A DNA stretch of 36,352 bases from an uncultured Oscillospiraceae bacterium (GTDB lineage Bacteria > Bacillota > Clostridia > Oscillospirales > Oscillospiraceae), in contig CAKUBI010000022.1 in the NCBI GenBank assembly GCA_934636865.1, positions 1 to 36,352 of the forward strand, given 5' to 3'. Of this stretch, positions 1 through 8,365 are shown in pieces. The position numbers and the translations under genes are program-made. The notes beneath the pieces are model-generated. The model was not told where the DNA came from. It was given only the letters and a program-made list of their open reading frames with translations, and searched no databases. Position 1 is the first letter of the stretch, and each line of letters begins with the position of its first letter.

Positions 1-494
1 ACGATGAACAGCGCGCCGGGGAGCTTCTTCATTTCCTTCACGCCGCCGAGGTACTTCTCGAGCTTCTCGATCTCGGCAAGGTGCTTCATGACTTCCTTCT
101 TCGGCAGCATATCGAACGTGCCGTCAGTCTGCATGGTCTTGAGCTGGTTGAGACGGTCCACGCGGGTGCGCATGGTCTTGAAGTTGGTCATCATACCGCC
201 GAGCCAGCGGGCGTTGACATAGTAGCCGCCGCAGCGGGAAGCCTCTTCCTTGATGGCCTCCTGCGCCTGCTTCTTGGTGCCGACGAACAGGATGTTCTGG
301 CCGCTCTCGGAGACGGAACGGACGAAGTTATAGGCTTCCTCGAGCTTCTTGACGGTCTTCTGCAGGTCGATGATGTAGATGCCGTTGCGCTCAGTGTAGA
401 TGTAGGGAGCCATTTTGGGGTTCCAGCGGCGGGTCTGGTGGCCGAAGTGGACGCCTGCTTCGAGCAGGGCTTTCATGGATACGACGTTTGCCAT
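1..494 (-). CDS. rpsB: 30S ribosomal protein S2 (3' end outside window)
   Basis: Small-subunit ribosomal protein S2, which binds 16S rRNA on the back of the 30S head-body junction. The reverse strand from the ATG at 494 reads [20 protein letters not shown] and continues with [20 protein letters not shown] and [12 protein letters not shown], all signature S2 blocks. About 164 residues are visible of the usual 230-250, because the C-terminal part lies off the left edge. The start is fixed by an AAAGGAG site about 10 nt upstream. A strong sigma-A promoter sits at 603-631. In most Firmicutes rpsB is followed by tsf, which would lie outside this window. Identification is very secure. Confidence 0.97.
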   Translation of the reverse strand, partial: MANVVSMKALLEAGVHFGHQTRRWNPKMAPYIYTERNGIYIIDLQKTVKKLEEAYNFVRSVSESGQNILFVGTKKQAQEAIKEEASRCGGYYVNARWLGGMMTNFKTMRTRVDRLNQLKTMQTDGTFDMLPKKEVMKHLAEIEKLEKYLGGVKEMKKLPGALFI

Positions 495-596
495 GGTGGA
501 TAGTTCTCCTTTGAATTTAGTTTTTACCTCTGGAGCCTTCATCCCTCCTGCCAACCTGATGGCACAGACAAGAAGTCCGGTCTCCATGCGGGATAC
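495..596 (-). promoter_or_regulatory. rpsB 5' leader with predicted hairpins
   Basis: The predicted rpsB leader is about 100 nt and can form a TGCCA/TGGCA hairpin with a six-base loop, plus a CCGG/CCGG pairing near its 5' end. Many ribosomal protein operons carry autoregulatory leaders, but I do not recognise this one as a named family. The function is inference only. Confidence 0.3.
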
Positions 597-602
597 CCGG
601 AT

Positions 603-631
603 ATTATACCCGCATAGTCAGAAAAATGCAA
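603..631 (-). promoter_or_regulatory. sigma-A promoter of rpsB
   Basis: On the minus strand the -35 TTGCAT (626-631) and the perfect -10 TATAAT (603-608) are 17 bp apart. Transcription should start near 596, leaving a leader of about 100 nt before rpsB. Confidence 0.85.
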
Positions 632-705
632 GCTCTTTTTTCTGATATTCTTCTTTTTCCTGTTTTTGCGCGCTCCTGCAACTTTTTCCTGCTTATTCGC
701 AGAAA

Positions 706-719
706 AAAAGTGCACTTTT
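706..719. repeat. 14-bp perfect palindrome
   Basis: AAAAGTGCACTTTT is a perfect palindrome in the AT-rich gap between ylmC and the rpsB promoter. It could be a protein-binding site or part of a weak transcript end. Nothing else indicates its role. The remainder of 495-797 holds only the rpsB promoter and leader, a plus-facing promoter-like pair at 732-759 and a hairpin at 766-786. Confidence 0.35.
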
Positions 720-731
720 AAAAAATCGCGC

Positions 732-759
732 TTGCAAAAGCTTAAAATATCCTTATAAT
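732..759 (+). promoter_or_regulatory. plus-facing promoter-like sequence antisense to ylmC
   Basis: TTGCAA (732-737) and a perfect TATAAT (754-759) are separated by 16 bp and face right, into the 3' end of ylmC. A GC hairpin at 766-786 lies just beyond the predicted start site. It may give a very short RNA or a long antisense leader reaching gltS at 1217, or it may be chance in an AT-rich gap. Confidence 0.4.
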
Positions 760-765
760 ATACAA

Positions 766-786
766 GGTCCGCTTTCCGCGGGCCGT
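766..786 (-). terminator. possible ylmC terminator hairpin
   Basis: GGTCCGC and GCGGGCC pair around a short loop. On the minus strand the stem is followed by TTGTATATT, a weak T-rich tail, 12 nt after the ylmC stop. On the plus strand GTTTT follows the stem. It is therefore a weak terminator candidate for either direction. Confidence 0.4.
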
Positions 787-797
787 TTTGCCGCCGC

Positions 798-1085
798 CTA
801 AAGCCGACGGCGTGCGCGGCGCTCCCGCCGCGGCGGCTCCTGCCGCGGAAACGGCTTGTCGATCAGGATGATGTCATCCCCCACCTGTTTGACGCTCTCC
901 CAGGGGATGTAGTACTCCTCGCCGCGGCCGAACAGCCCGAAAAAGCGGAACGGTCCCGGCACGATCAAAGCAGTCAGCTGCCCGTCGGGCAGTCTGCATT
1001 CTATGTCGCCTACATAGCCCAGGCGGCAGCCGTCGCAGATGTTGATGACTTCCTTGCAGCGGAAGTCGGCAAAGCGGCAATCCAT
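798..1085 (-). CDS. YlmC/YmxH-family sporulation-associated protein (PRC-barrel)
   Basis: A 95-residue protein of the YlmC/YmxH family, a PRC-barrel-like fold that is widespread in endospore formers and whose biochemical role is unknown. Family features visible are the opening MDCRFADFRCKEVINICDG, the GYVGDIE turn, the central GLFGRGEEYYIPWESVKQVG and DDIILID. The tail (from PRQEPPRRERRARRRL on) is strongly basic. The start at 1085 has GGGAGGG six bases upstream. That site is contained in an inverted repeat (1094-1120, CTCCCGC/GCGGGAG) which could hide it in the mRNA. It stands alone between rpsB and divergent gltS. Family confident, function unknown. Confidence 0.85.
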   Translation of the reverse strand: MDCRFADFRCKEVINICDGCRLGYVGDIECRLPDGQLTALIVPGPFRFFGLFGRGEEYYIPWESVKQVGDDIILIDKPFPRQEPPRRERRARRRL

Positions 1086-1093
1086 TTACATCC

Positions 1094-1120
1094 CTCCCGC
1101 TTCCTATTCTATTGCGGGAG
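1094..1120 (-). promoter_or_regulatory. inverted repeat covering the ylmC ribosome binding site
   Basis: CTCCCGC and GCGGGAG are separated by 13 nt. On the ylmC mRNA the 3' arm includes the GGGAGGG ribosome binding site, so pairing would reduce translation initiation. Regulation is inferred from the sequence only. Confidence 0.4.
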
Positions 1121-1162
1121 CAGGACGTCCTATCCCTTCCCCGGCACCGCATTCCCGCGTTT

Positions 1163-1184
1163 CCCTCCGGGCTATGCCGGAGGG
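1163..1184 (+). promoter_or_regulatory. stem-loop in the gltS leader
   Basis: CCCTCCGG and CCGGAGGG form a perfect 8-bp stem with a six-base loop, followed seven bases later by six T residues, 15 nt before the GGAGG of gltS. It could be an attenuator or a leftover terminator from transcription entering from the left. The T-run is displaced, so it is not a textbook terminator. Confidence 0.4.
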
Positions 1185-1216
1185 TCATATCTTTTTTATG
1201 GAGGTTTTCAACAGAC

Positions 1217-2410
1217 ATGACAGAGATCCAGCTCAATATGTACCACGCCCTCGCACTCGGCGCCGCAATGTATGCGCTCGGTCTGGTGCTGACGAAAAAG
1301 ATCCCCGTGCTCAGCCGCTTCTGCATTCCCGCTCCCCTGGTCGGCGGCCTGTGCTTCGCGATCTTCAACACCATTCTTTACGCCACCGGCACCGCGGTCA
1401 TCACCTTTGACGATACGCTGCAGACCGTCTTTATGATCATGTTCTTCACGACCGTCGGCTTCACCGTGAGCATCCCGCTGCTGCTCAAAAGCGGCAAGGC
1501 CGTCATCATGCTCCTGATCCTGAGCATCGTGATGATCGTTCTGCAGAACGTCGTCGGCAGCGGCGTGATGGCACTCATGGGCAAGGACCCGCTCTTCGGC
1601 CTTGCCTGCGGCTCCATCTCGATGATCGGCGGCCCCGGCACCGCGGCCGGCATCGGTCCCGACCTTGACGCCGCCGGCGCTGTCGGCGGAACGACGGTCG
1701 CCGTCGCGGCCGCGACGTTCGGCCTCATCTTCGGCTCGCTGCTCGGCGGCCCGATCGCGCGCAGGCTCATCGTCAAAAAACACCTGCGCGACGAGCTCGT
1801 TGACGCGGTGGAGGAAGAGGATGCCGACGACGCGCATTACAACACCCACGCCAACAACTTTGTCTACGGCTTCCTGCTGCTCGTGTTCTGCGTCGGCGTC
1901 GGCAACTTTGTCAGCGTGTGGCTCACGAAACTCTGCGGCTTCAGCTTCCCGATCTACATCGGCTCGATGCTCGTTGCCGTCATTGTGCGCAACGTGATCG
2001 ACCACTTCAAGCTCATGGAGTTCCCCGCCGAGGAGATCGGCACGATGGGCAACATGTTCCTCGCGATCTTCCTTTCCATGGCACTCTCGGGTCTCAAGCT
2101 CTGGCAGCTCGTTGATCTGGCGCTGCCGATGATCGTCTCCCTCGCCGCCGAGGTGCTGCTGATGGTCCTTTTCTCCATCTTCGTCGTTTTCCCGGTCATG
2201 GGCCGCGACTACGACGCCGCGATGATCACCGCCGGCTTTGTCGGCTTCGGCATGGGCGCCACGTCCAACGCCATGGCCAACATGCAGGCCGTCTCCCGCC
2301 GCTACGGTCCCTCCCCCTCGGCCTACTTCGTGATCCCGATGGTCGGCGGTCTTTTCAACGACTTCTTCAACGCCGCGATCATCGCCTTCGGCATCGGCCT
2401 TCTTTCCTGA
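1217..2410 (+). CDS. gltS: Sodium/glutamate symporter GltS
   Basis: An integral membrane carrier that imports glutamate with Na+ (GltS family, TC 2.A.27). At 397 residues it matches the usual length of about 400. Family blocks visible include IPAPLVGGL near residue 40, the first-half signature GSISMIGGPGTAAGIGPD, and the second-half GNMFLAIFLSMALSGLKLW and MGRDYDAAMITAGFVGFGMG ATSNAMANM, close to the E. coli protein. There are about ten hydrophobic segments in two inverted halves with a charged central loop (DAVEEEDADDAHYNTH). The start at 1217 is chosen because the reading frame upstream is unrelated and GGAGG lies 12 nt before it, a slightly long spacing. No good promoter lies immediately upstream. 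The following gene is sigG. Confidence 0.93.
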   Translation: MTEIQLNMYHALALGAAMYALGLVLTKKIPVLSRFCIPAPLVGGLCFAIFNTILYATGTAVITFDDTLQTVFMIMFFTTVGFTVSIPLLLKSGKAVIMLLILSIVMIVLQNVVGSGVMALMGKDPLFGLACGSISMIGGPGTAAGIGPDLDAAGAVGGTTVAVAAATFGLIFGSLLGGPIARRLIVKKHLRDELVDAVEEEDADDAHYNTHANNFVYGFLLLVFCVGVGNFVSVWLTKLCGFSFPIYIGSMLVAVIVRNVIDHFKLMEFPAEEIGTMGNMFLAIFLSMALSGLKLWQLVDLALPMIVSLAAEVLLMVLFSIFVVFPVMGRDYDAAMITAGFVGFGMGATSNAMANMQAVSRRYGPSPSAYFVIPMVGGLFNDFFNAAIIAFGIGLLS

Positions 2411-2425
2411 GAACCCATTGATCGC

Positions 2426-2446
2426 GCGAAGTCCATCGTACTTCGC
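2426..2446 (+). terminator. weak hairpin after gltS
   Basis: GCGAAGT and ACTTCGC pair around a seven-base loop 16 nt after the gltS stop. No T-run follows, so termination here is doubtful. Confidence 0.3.
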
Positions 2447-2479
2447 CGAACGATAAAAAATATCCCCGTCTCCCCTCCG

Positions 2480-2508
2480 GTATGTTTCCGCCGCGCGCGG
2501 ACATACTG
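2480..2508 (+). promoter_or_regulatory. sigma-F/sigma-G-type forespore promoter of sigG
   Basis: GGACATACTG at 2499-2508 fits the sigma-F -10 pattern GGNNANAHTR at every defined position. GTATG at 2480-2484 fits the -35 pattern GYWTA at four of five positions, with a 14-bp spacer. Read as a sigma-G promoter it is GTATG-17-CATACTG, one mismatch from CATNHTA. In Bacillus subtilis sigG is transcribed by sigma-F and then by itself, so the context fits. The predicted start is about 30 nt before the ATG. Confidence 0.65.
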
Positions 2509-2544
2509 AATGCAGGCTTTTTGCAAGGGAGGCGGGGTTCTTTT

Positions 2545-3315
2545 ATGCTCGGCAAGGTGGAGATCTGCGGCGTGAACACGGCAAAGCTGCCAACGCTCAC
2601 CGCCGCGGAAACGAATGCGCTGCTGCAAAGGGCAAAGCAGGGCGACAAGGGCGCGCGCGAAGCGCTCGTGGAGGGCAACCTCCGGCTGGTGCTCTCGGTC
2701 ATCCAGCGTTTTTCCGGGCGCGGCGAAAACGCGGACGACCTCTTTCAGGTCGGCTGCGTGGGGCTTTTAAAGGCCATCGACAACTTCGACATTTCGCAGA
2801 ACGTCCGCTTTTCCACCTACGGCGTGCCGATGATCATCGGCGAGATCCGCCGGTATCTGCGCGACAACAGCGCCATCCGCGTCAGCCGCTCGATGCGCGA
2901 CACGGCCTACCGCGTGCTGCAGGCGCGCGAAAAGCTCCAGCGCGAGCAGCAGCGCGAGCCGACGGTCGAGCAGATCGCGCGCGAGCTCGACATCCCGCGC
3001 GAGGAGGTCGTATTCGCCATGGACGCGGTCTGCGACCCCGTGTCGCTCTTCGAGCCGGTCTACTCCGACGGCGGCGACGCCGTGTGCGTCATGGATCAGG
3101 TGCGCGACAGCAAAAACACCGACGAGGACTGGCTCGAGCAGATCGCGCTCAAGGAAGCGCTCTCGCGCCTGAGCGAGCGCGAGCGGCTGATCCTCGCTCT
3201 GCGCTACTCCGACGGCAAAACGCAGATGGAGGTCTCGAGCGAGATCGGCATTTCGCAGGCGCAGGTCTCGCGCCTTGAGAAAAACGCCATCAAAAGCATC
3301 AAAAAGAATATGTAA
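2545..3315 (+). CDS. sigG: RNA polymerase sporulation sigma factor SigG
   Basis: The late forespore sigma factor that directs RNA polymerase to genes for spore DNA protection and germination. The N-terminus MLGKVEICGVNTAKLPTL is the hallmark of SigG and carries the segment known in the family to respond to anti-sigma control. Region 2 follows (NLRLVLSVIQRF, DDLFQVGCVGLLKAIDNFD, RFSTYGVPMIIGEIRRYLRD), and then region 4 with the helix-turn-helix KTQMEVSSEIGISQAQVSR. At 256 residues it is normal length. The ATG at 2545 is preceded by GGGAGG. A longer frame from 2482 would begin inside the promoter and is rejected. A sigma-F-like promoter lies at 2480-2508 and a terminator follows at once. Confidence 0.96.
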   Translation: MLGKVEICGVNTAKLPTLTAAETNALLQRAKQGDKGAREALVEGNLRLVLSVIQRFSGRGENADDLFQVGCVGLLKAIDNFDISQNVRFSTYGVPMIIGEIRRYLRDNSAIRVSRSMRDTAYRVLQAREKLQREQQREPTVEQIARELDIPREEVVFAMDAVCDPVSLFEPVYSDGGDAVCVMDQVRDSKNTDEDWLEQIALKEALSRLSERERLILALRYSDGKTQMEVSSEIGISQAQVSRLEKNAIKSIKKNM

Positions 3316-3342
3316 AAGGGCGGAATTTTTTCCGTCCTTTTT
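3316..3342 (+). terminator. Rho-independent terminator of sigG
   Basis: AAGGGCGGAA (3316-3325) and TTCCGTCCTT (3330-3339) pair with one G-T, close a TTTT loop, and are followed by a T-run. It begins directly after the sigG stop codon. Confidence 0.85.
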
Positions 3343-3354
3343 CTCCGCGCGCTC

Positions 3355-3382
3355 TTGACTTTATCCCCTGTTTTATTACAAT
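3355..3382 (+). promoter_or_regulatory. sigma-A promoter of the COG2509 flavoprotein
   Basis: TTGACT (3355-3360) and TACAAT (3377-3382) are 16 bp apart. The leader that follows contains a CCGG-rich hairpin near 3403-3421 before the GGAGG at 3437. Confidence 0.65.
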
Positions 3383-3449
3383 ATAGTATGTATTTTTGCG
3401 CCGGTAGGTTCTTCCGCCGGCAAATCCGGAATCAATGGAGGATTCTTCC

Positions 3450-4820
3450 ATGAAGTATGACGTCATCATCATCGGCGCCGGCCCCGGCGGCATTTTCTCC
3501 GCCTACGAGCTGACAAAGGCGCGCGGTGACCTGCGCGTGGCCGTGTTCGAAGCCGGTCACAGCCTTGAAAAGCGCCACTGCCCCATCGACGGCGACAAGG
3601 TCAAGTCCTGCATCCGCTGCAAGAGCTGCTCGATCATGAGCGGCTTCGGCGGCGCCGGTGCGTTCTCTGACGGCAAGTATAACATCACCAACGACTTCGG
3701 CGGCACGCTGCACGAGTACATCGGCAAGAAGCAGGCGCTCGACCTCATGCACTATGTGGACGAGATCAACATGGCCTACGGCGGCGAGGGCACGAAGCTC
3801 TACTCCACCGCCGGCACCAAGTTCAAAAAGCTCTGCATCCAGAATAAGCTCAATCTGCTCGACGCCTCCGTCCGCCACCTCGGCACCGACGTGAACCTTG
3901 TCGTGCTCTCGAACCTCTATGCCGAGCTCAAGGACAAGGTCGATTTCTACTTTGACGCCCCCGTCACCACCATCGCCCACGAGGGCGAGGGCTACCGTGT
4001 CACCGTCGGCGAGACGGACTACAGCTGCGATAAGTGCATCGTCTCGGTCGGGCGCGTGGGCAGCAAGTGGATGGAAGGCGTCTGCCGCGAGATGAACATT
4101 CCCACCAAGTCCAACCGCGTGGACCTCGGCGTGCGCGTCGAGCTGCCCGCCGTCGTTTTCTCCCACCTGACCGACGAGCTCTACGAGAGCAAGATCGTCT
4201 ACCGCACGGAAAAGTTTGAGGACAACGTCCGCACGTTCTGCATGAACCCCTACGGCATCGTCGTCAACGAGAACACGAACGGCATCGTCACGGTCAACGG
4301 CCACAGCTACGAGGATAAATCTCTCCAGACCGACAACACGAACTTTGCCCTTCTCGTCGCCAAGCACTTCTCCGAGCCGTTCAAGGATTCCAACGGCTAC
4401 GGCGAGTCCATCGCAAGACTGTCGAACATGCTCGGCGGCGGCGTCATCGTCCAGCGCTTCGGCGACCTGGTCCGCGGCCGCCGCAGCACGGTCAAGCGCA
4501 TCGAAGAGGGTCTCGTCACGCCGACGCTCGCCGCTACGCCCGGCGATCTGAGCCTGGTGCTGCCCAAGCGCATCCTCGACGGCATCATCGAGATGATCTA
4601 CGCGCTCGACAAGATCGCCCCCGGCACCGCGAACGACGATACGCTCCTCTACGGCGTAGAGGTCAAGTTCTACAACATGGAGGTCGCGCTCGACGAGCAC
4701 CTTGAGACCCCGTACAAGGGCCTCTACGTCATCGGCGACGGCAGCGGCATCACCCACTCTCTGTCCCACGCCTCGGCAAGCGGCGTATATGTCGCCCGCG
4801 AGATCCTCGAAGGCGTCTAA
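3450..4820 (+). CDS. FAD-dependent dehydrogenase (COG2509 family)
   Basis: A cytosolic NAD(P)/FAD-dependent oxidoreductase of 456 residues. The N-terminus MKYDVIIIGAGPGGIFSAYE is the dinucleotide-binding GxGxxG fold. RCKSCSIMSGFGGAGAFSDG (residues 53-72 or so) is characteristic of COG2509 proteins, as is the C-terminal YVIGDGSGITHSLSHASASG that closes over the FAD. The substrate of this family is not established. An earlier in-frame ATG at 3435 overlaps the ribosome binding site GGAGG (3437-3441), so the ATG at 3450, eight bases downstream, is preferred. It is monocistronic, with its own promoter and a strong terminator. Family confident, reaction unknown. Confidence 0.88.
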   Translation: MKYDVIIIGAGPGGIFSAYELTKARGDLRVAVFEAGHSLEKRHCPIDGDKVKSCIRCKSCSIMSGFGGAGAFSDGKYNITNDFGGTLHEYIGKKQALDLMHYVDEINMAYGGEGTKLYSTAGTKFKKLCIQNKLNLLDASVRHLGTDVNLVVLSNLYAELKDKVDFYFDAPVTTIAHEGEGYRVTVGETDYSCDKCIVSVGRVGSKWMEGVCREMNIPTKSNRVDLGVRVELPAVVFSHLTDELYESKIVYRTEKFEDNVRTFCMNPYGIVVNENTNGIVTVNGHSYEDKSLQTDNTNFALLVAKHFSEPFKDSNGYGESIARLSNMLGGGVIVQRFGDLVRGRRSTVKRIEEGLVTPTLAATPGDLSLVLPKRILDGIIEMIYALDKIAPGTANDDTLLYGVEVKFYNMEVALDEHLETPYKGLYVIGDGSGITHSLSHASASGVYVAREILEGV

Positions 4821-4837
4821 GTTCCTTCAGGCAGCAT

Positions 4838-4873
4838 AAAAGCTCCCGGCCGGAATTCCGGCCGGGAGCTTTT
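4838..4873. terminator. bidirectional terminator, 36-bp perfect palindrome
   Basis: A perfect palindrome centred on GAATTC, with A and T tracts at its ends, lies between the convergent COG2509 and glnS genes. It can terminate both transcripts. Confidence 0.92.
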
Positions 4874-4885
4874 TCTATATCGATT

Positions 4886-6619
<1,734 letters not shown>

Positions 6620-6673
6620 GTCCTTCATTCCTTTCTTTGCGTTCGCCGTGCGGCAAACAAAAATAATAGAAGA

Positions 6674-6702
6674 ATTATACCGCGCTTTCGCGCGCATTGC
6701 AA
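6674..6702 (-). promoter_or_regulatory. sigma-A promoter of glnS
   Basis: The minus strand carries TTGCAA (6697-6702), a 17-bp spacer and a perfect TATAAT (6674-6679). The spacer contains the inverted repeat CGCGC-GAAA-GCGCG, which may be simple GC bias or an operator. Confidence 0.8.
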
Positions 6703-6717
6703 GCATGATTTCGCCCG

Positions 6718-7308
6718 CTATTGCGCCTGCGCGAAAAGGGCCGCAAGACCCTCCCTGTCGGTCAGGAGATTCAGCGCCTCCAGCAGCGCGTTCGCGTTCA
6801 GATGCTCGGGTAGCTCCATTTTCTTGCAGAGTTCCCTGCGCTTTTCCGCGCTGTTCGGGCCGACGAGTCCGAAGTCCATCATGTCCGCCTTTGTAATGGA
6901 ATCTCCCTTTACAGAGCTTTCCTCATCAATGGTCGCGCCCGCGCGGCGCAGGGCGGCAAGCAGAATGTCCGGCTTCATGCCCTCCACGCCGAGCTTGCCC
7001 TCCTTGCCGCCCTTGCGCTTGCGCTTTTCCTTGCCGTAGATATCCGGCACGTAGGCCTGCAGGACCCGTCCCTCGGGGATATTGCCCTTCACACGGTTGC
7101 GGATGACAAAGCCCGCGCCGTCGGGATCGGTGAAGAGAATAATCCCGCGTTCCTTGGCAAGCTTTCGCAAAAAGGCCTGCTTTTCCTTATCGTTGAACAC
7201 GGCAAAGCCGCCGAGCTCCACGATGACCGCGTCCACGACCTGCGAGAGCGTATTTTTGTCGTACCGCCCTTCAACGACAATAACTTCCTTTATCTTCGGT
7301 TTTGCCAT
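6718..7308 (-). CDS. rnmV: Ribonuclease M5
   Basis: RNase M5, the Toprim-domain endonuclease that matures 5S rRNA precursors in low-GC Gram-positives. The 196-residue protein opens with MAKPKIKEVIVVEGRYDKN, where the Toprim acidic residue lies in VVEG, and continues with ELGGFAVFNDKE and the DxD motif in LFTDPDGAG. A lysine/arginine-rich stretch (YGKEKRKRKGGKEGK) and the C-terminal domain DFGLVGPNSAEKRRELCKK match the family. The start at 7308 lies seven bases from the holA stop, with a GGGGAAG site contained in the end of holA, so the two are probably translationally coupled. It is the last gene of xre-comEC-holA-rnmV. Confidence 0.93.
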   Translation of the reverse strand: MAKPKIKEVIVVEGRYDKNTLSQVVDAVIVELGGFAVFNDKEKQAFLRKLAKERGIILFTDPDGAGFVIRNRVKGNIPEGRVLQAYVPDIYGKEKRKRKGGKEGKLGVEGMKPDILLAALRRAGATIDEESSVKGDSITKADMMDFGLVGPNSAEKRRELCKKMELPEHLNANALLEALNLLTDREGLAALFAQAQ

Positions 7309-7312
7309 GCTT

Positions 7313-8356
7313 TCACTTCCCCTGCGCAAGGCGCATCAGCAGGAGCTTGAGCTCGCCCTCGCTGTCGATGCCCTTTTCGCTCTTCATCCGCTGGTCGAGC
7401 CGCTGGCACATGAGCAGGCTCTGGCTGCACCACTCGCTCGTCGTCTTGCGTGCCGCCTCCAGCAGCAGCCGCGCGGGATAGTCCGACCGCATCCCCCACA
7501 GCTCCATGAGCCAGAGCTTGTCCTTGCCGTTGTCGAGCGCGATGCGCGCGGTGTAGATGCGCCGCAGCTCCTTGCTGATGACGGCAAGGATGACGAACGG
7601 CTCCTCCTGCTTCTTTAAAAGCTGGCCCAGAAGCTCCGACGCGCGCCTGTAGTTTCCCTTCGTGATGGCATTCGTCATGTCAAACACCACCGCGTCGAGC
7701 ACGGGGTCGGCCACGGCGTTGATATCGTCCACCGTGATGTTCTTCCCCTTGGCGTAGGCGCCGATCTTCTCGATCTCCGGCACAAGGCCGGTCATCAGCG
7801 CGCCGCAGGTGAAGATCAGGTGCTCCGCCGTCTGCGCGTCGATGCCCTTACCCAGCGCGCGGAAGCGCCGCCCGATCCAGTTGATGAGATCGCTTCGCTC
7901 CTGCGCCTCAAACTTGACGCTCTGGGCGTTCTTGTCAAGCGCCTCGTAGAGCTTTTTATAGGTCTTGCTCGGCTTGTACTCGATGAGATCGTATACGAAC
8001 ACAAGGCAGCAGTACGGCGGGAAGTCGCTGAGCAGCGCGATGAGCGCCGTTCTCTGCTCTTCAGAGAGCTTGAAAAGGTCGCAGTCTGTCACCACGACGA
8101 GCGTGCGCTCGGCCATCATCGGCATCGCCTCGACCGATTCCGTCAGCTCCTGCATCGTGAGCGTCTTGCCGCTCAGGCGGTGGTAGTTGAACTCCTCAAA
8201 GCCTGCGGGGACGAGCTTTTTCCGGATCTCGCCCAGATAGTACTCGCGAAGATAGCTCTCCTCGCCGTAAAAGATGTAGACCTGGCCGATGTTCCCGGCG
8301 CTCAGGTCGCTTTTGAGTTTCTGATAGCCCTTATTGGGCGTTTTTCTCTCTGCCAT
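7313..8356 (-). CDS. holA: DNA polymerase III subunit delta
   Basis: The clamp-loader delta subunit, which opens the DnaN sliding clamp. It has 347 residues, typical for HolA/YqeN. The N-terminal AAA-like domain shows VYIFYGEESYLREYYLGEIR, where delta lacks a working Walker A motif, and LVVVTDCDLFKLSEEQ. The C-terminal collar domain contains EEPFVILAVISKELRRIYTA. The ribosome binding site AGAGGA precedes the ATG. The comEC stop lies nine bases upstream, and the comEC-holA neighbourhood is common in Firmicutes. It is not known to be competence-specific; adjacency probably reflects an ancestral operon. Confidence 0.94.
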   Translation of the reverse strand: MAERKTPNKGYQKLKSDLSAGNIGQVYIFYGEESYLREYYLGEIRKKLVPAGFEEFNYHRLSGKTLTMQELTESVEAMPMMAERTLVVVTDCDLFKLSEEQRTALIALLSDFPPYCCLVFVYDLIEYKPSKTYKKLYEALDKNAQSVKFEAQERSDLINWIGRRFRALGKGIDAQTAEHLIFTCGALMTGLVPEIEKIGAYAKGKNITVDDINAVADPVLDAVVFDMTNAITKGNYRRASELLGQLLKKQEEPFVILAVISKELRRIYTARIALDNGKDKLWLMELWGMRSDYPARLLLEAARKTTSEWCSQSLLMCQRLDQRMKSEKGIDSEGELKLLLMRLAQGK

Positions 8357-8365
8357 GAAGTCCTC

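Noticed and set aside
3432..4769. 445-codon open frame on the minus strand
   Set aside because: Antisense to the COG2509 flavoprotein, which has clear FAD motifs; no ribosome binding site or promoter supports the reverse frame.
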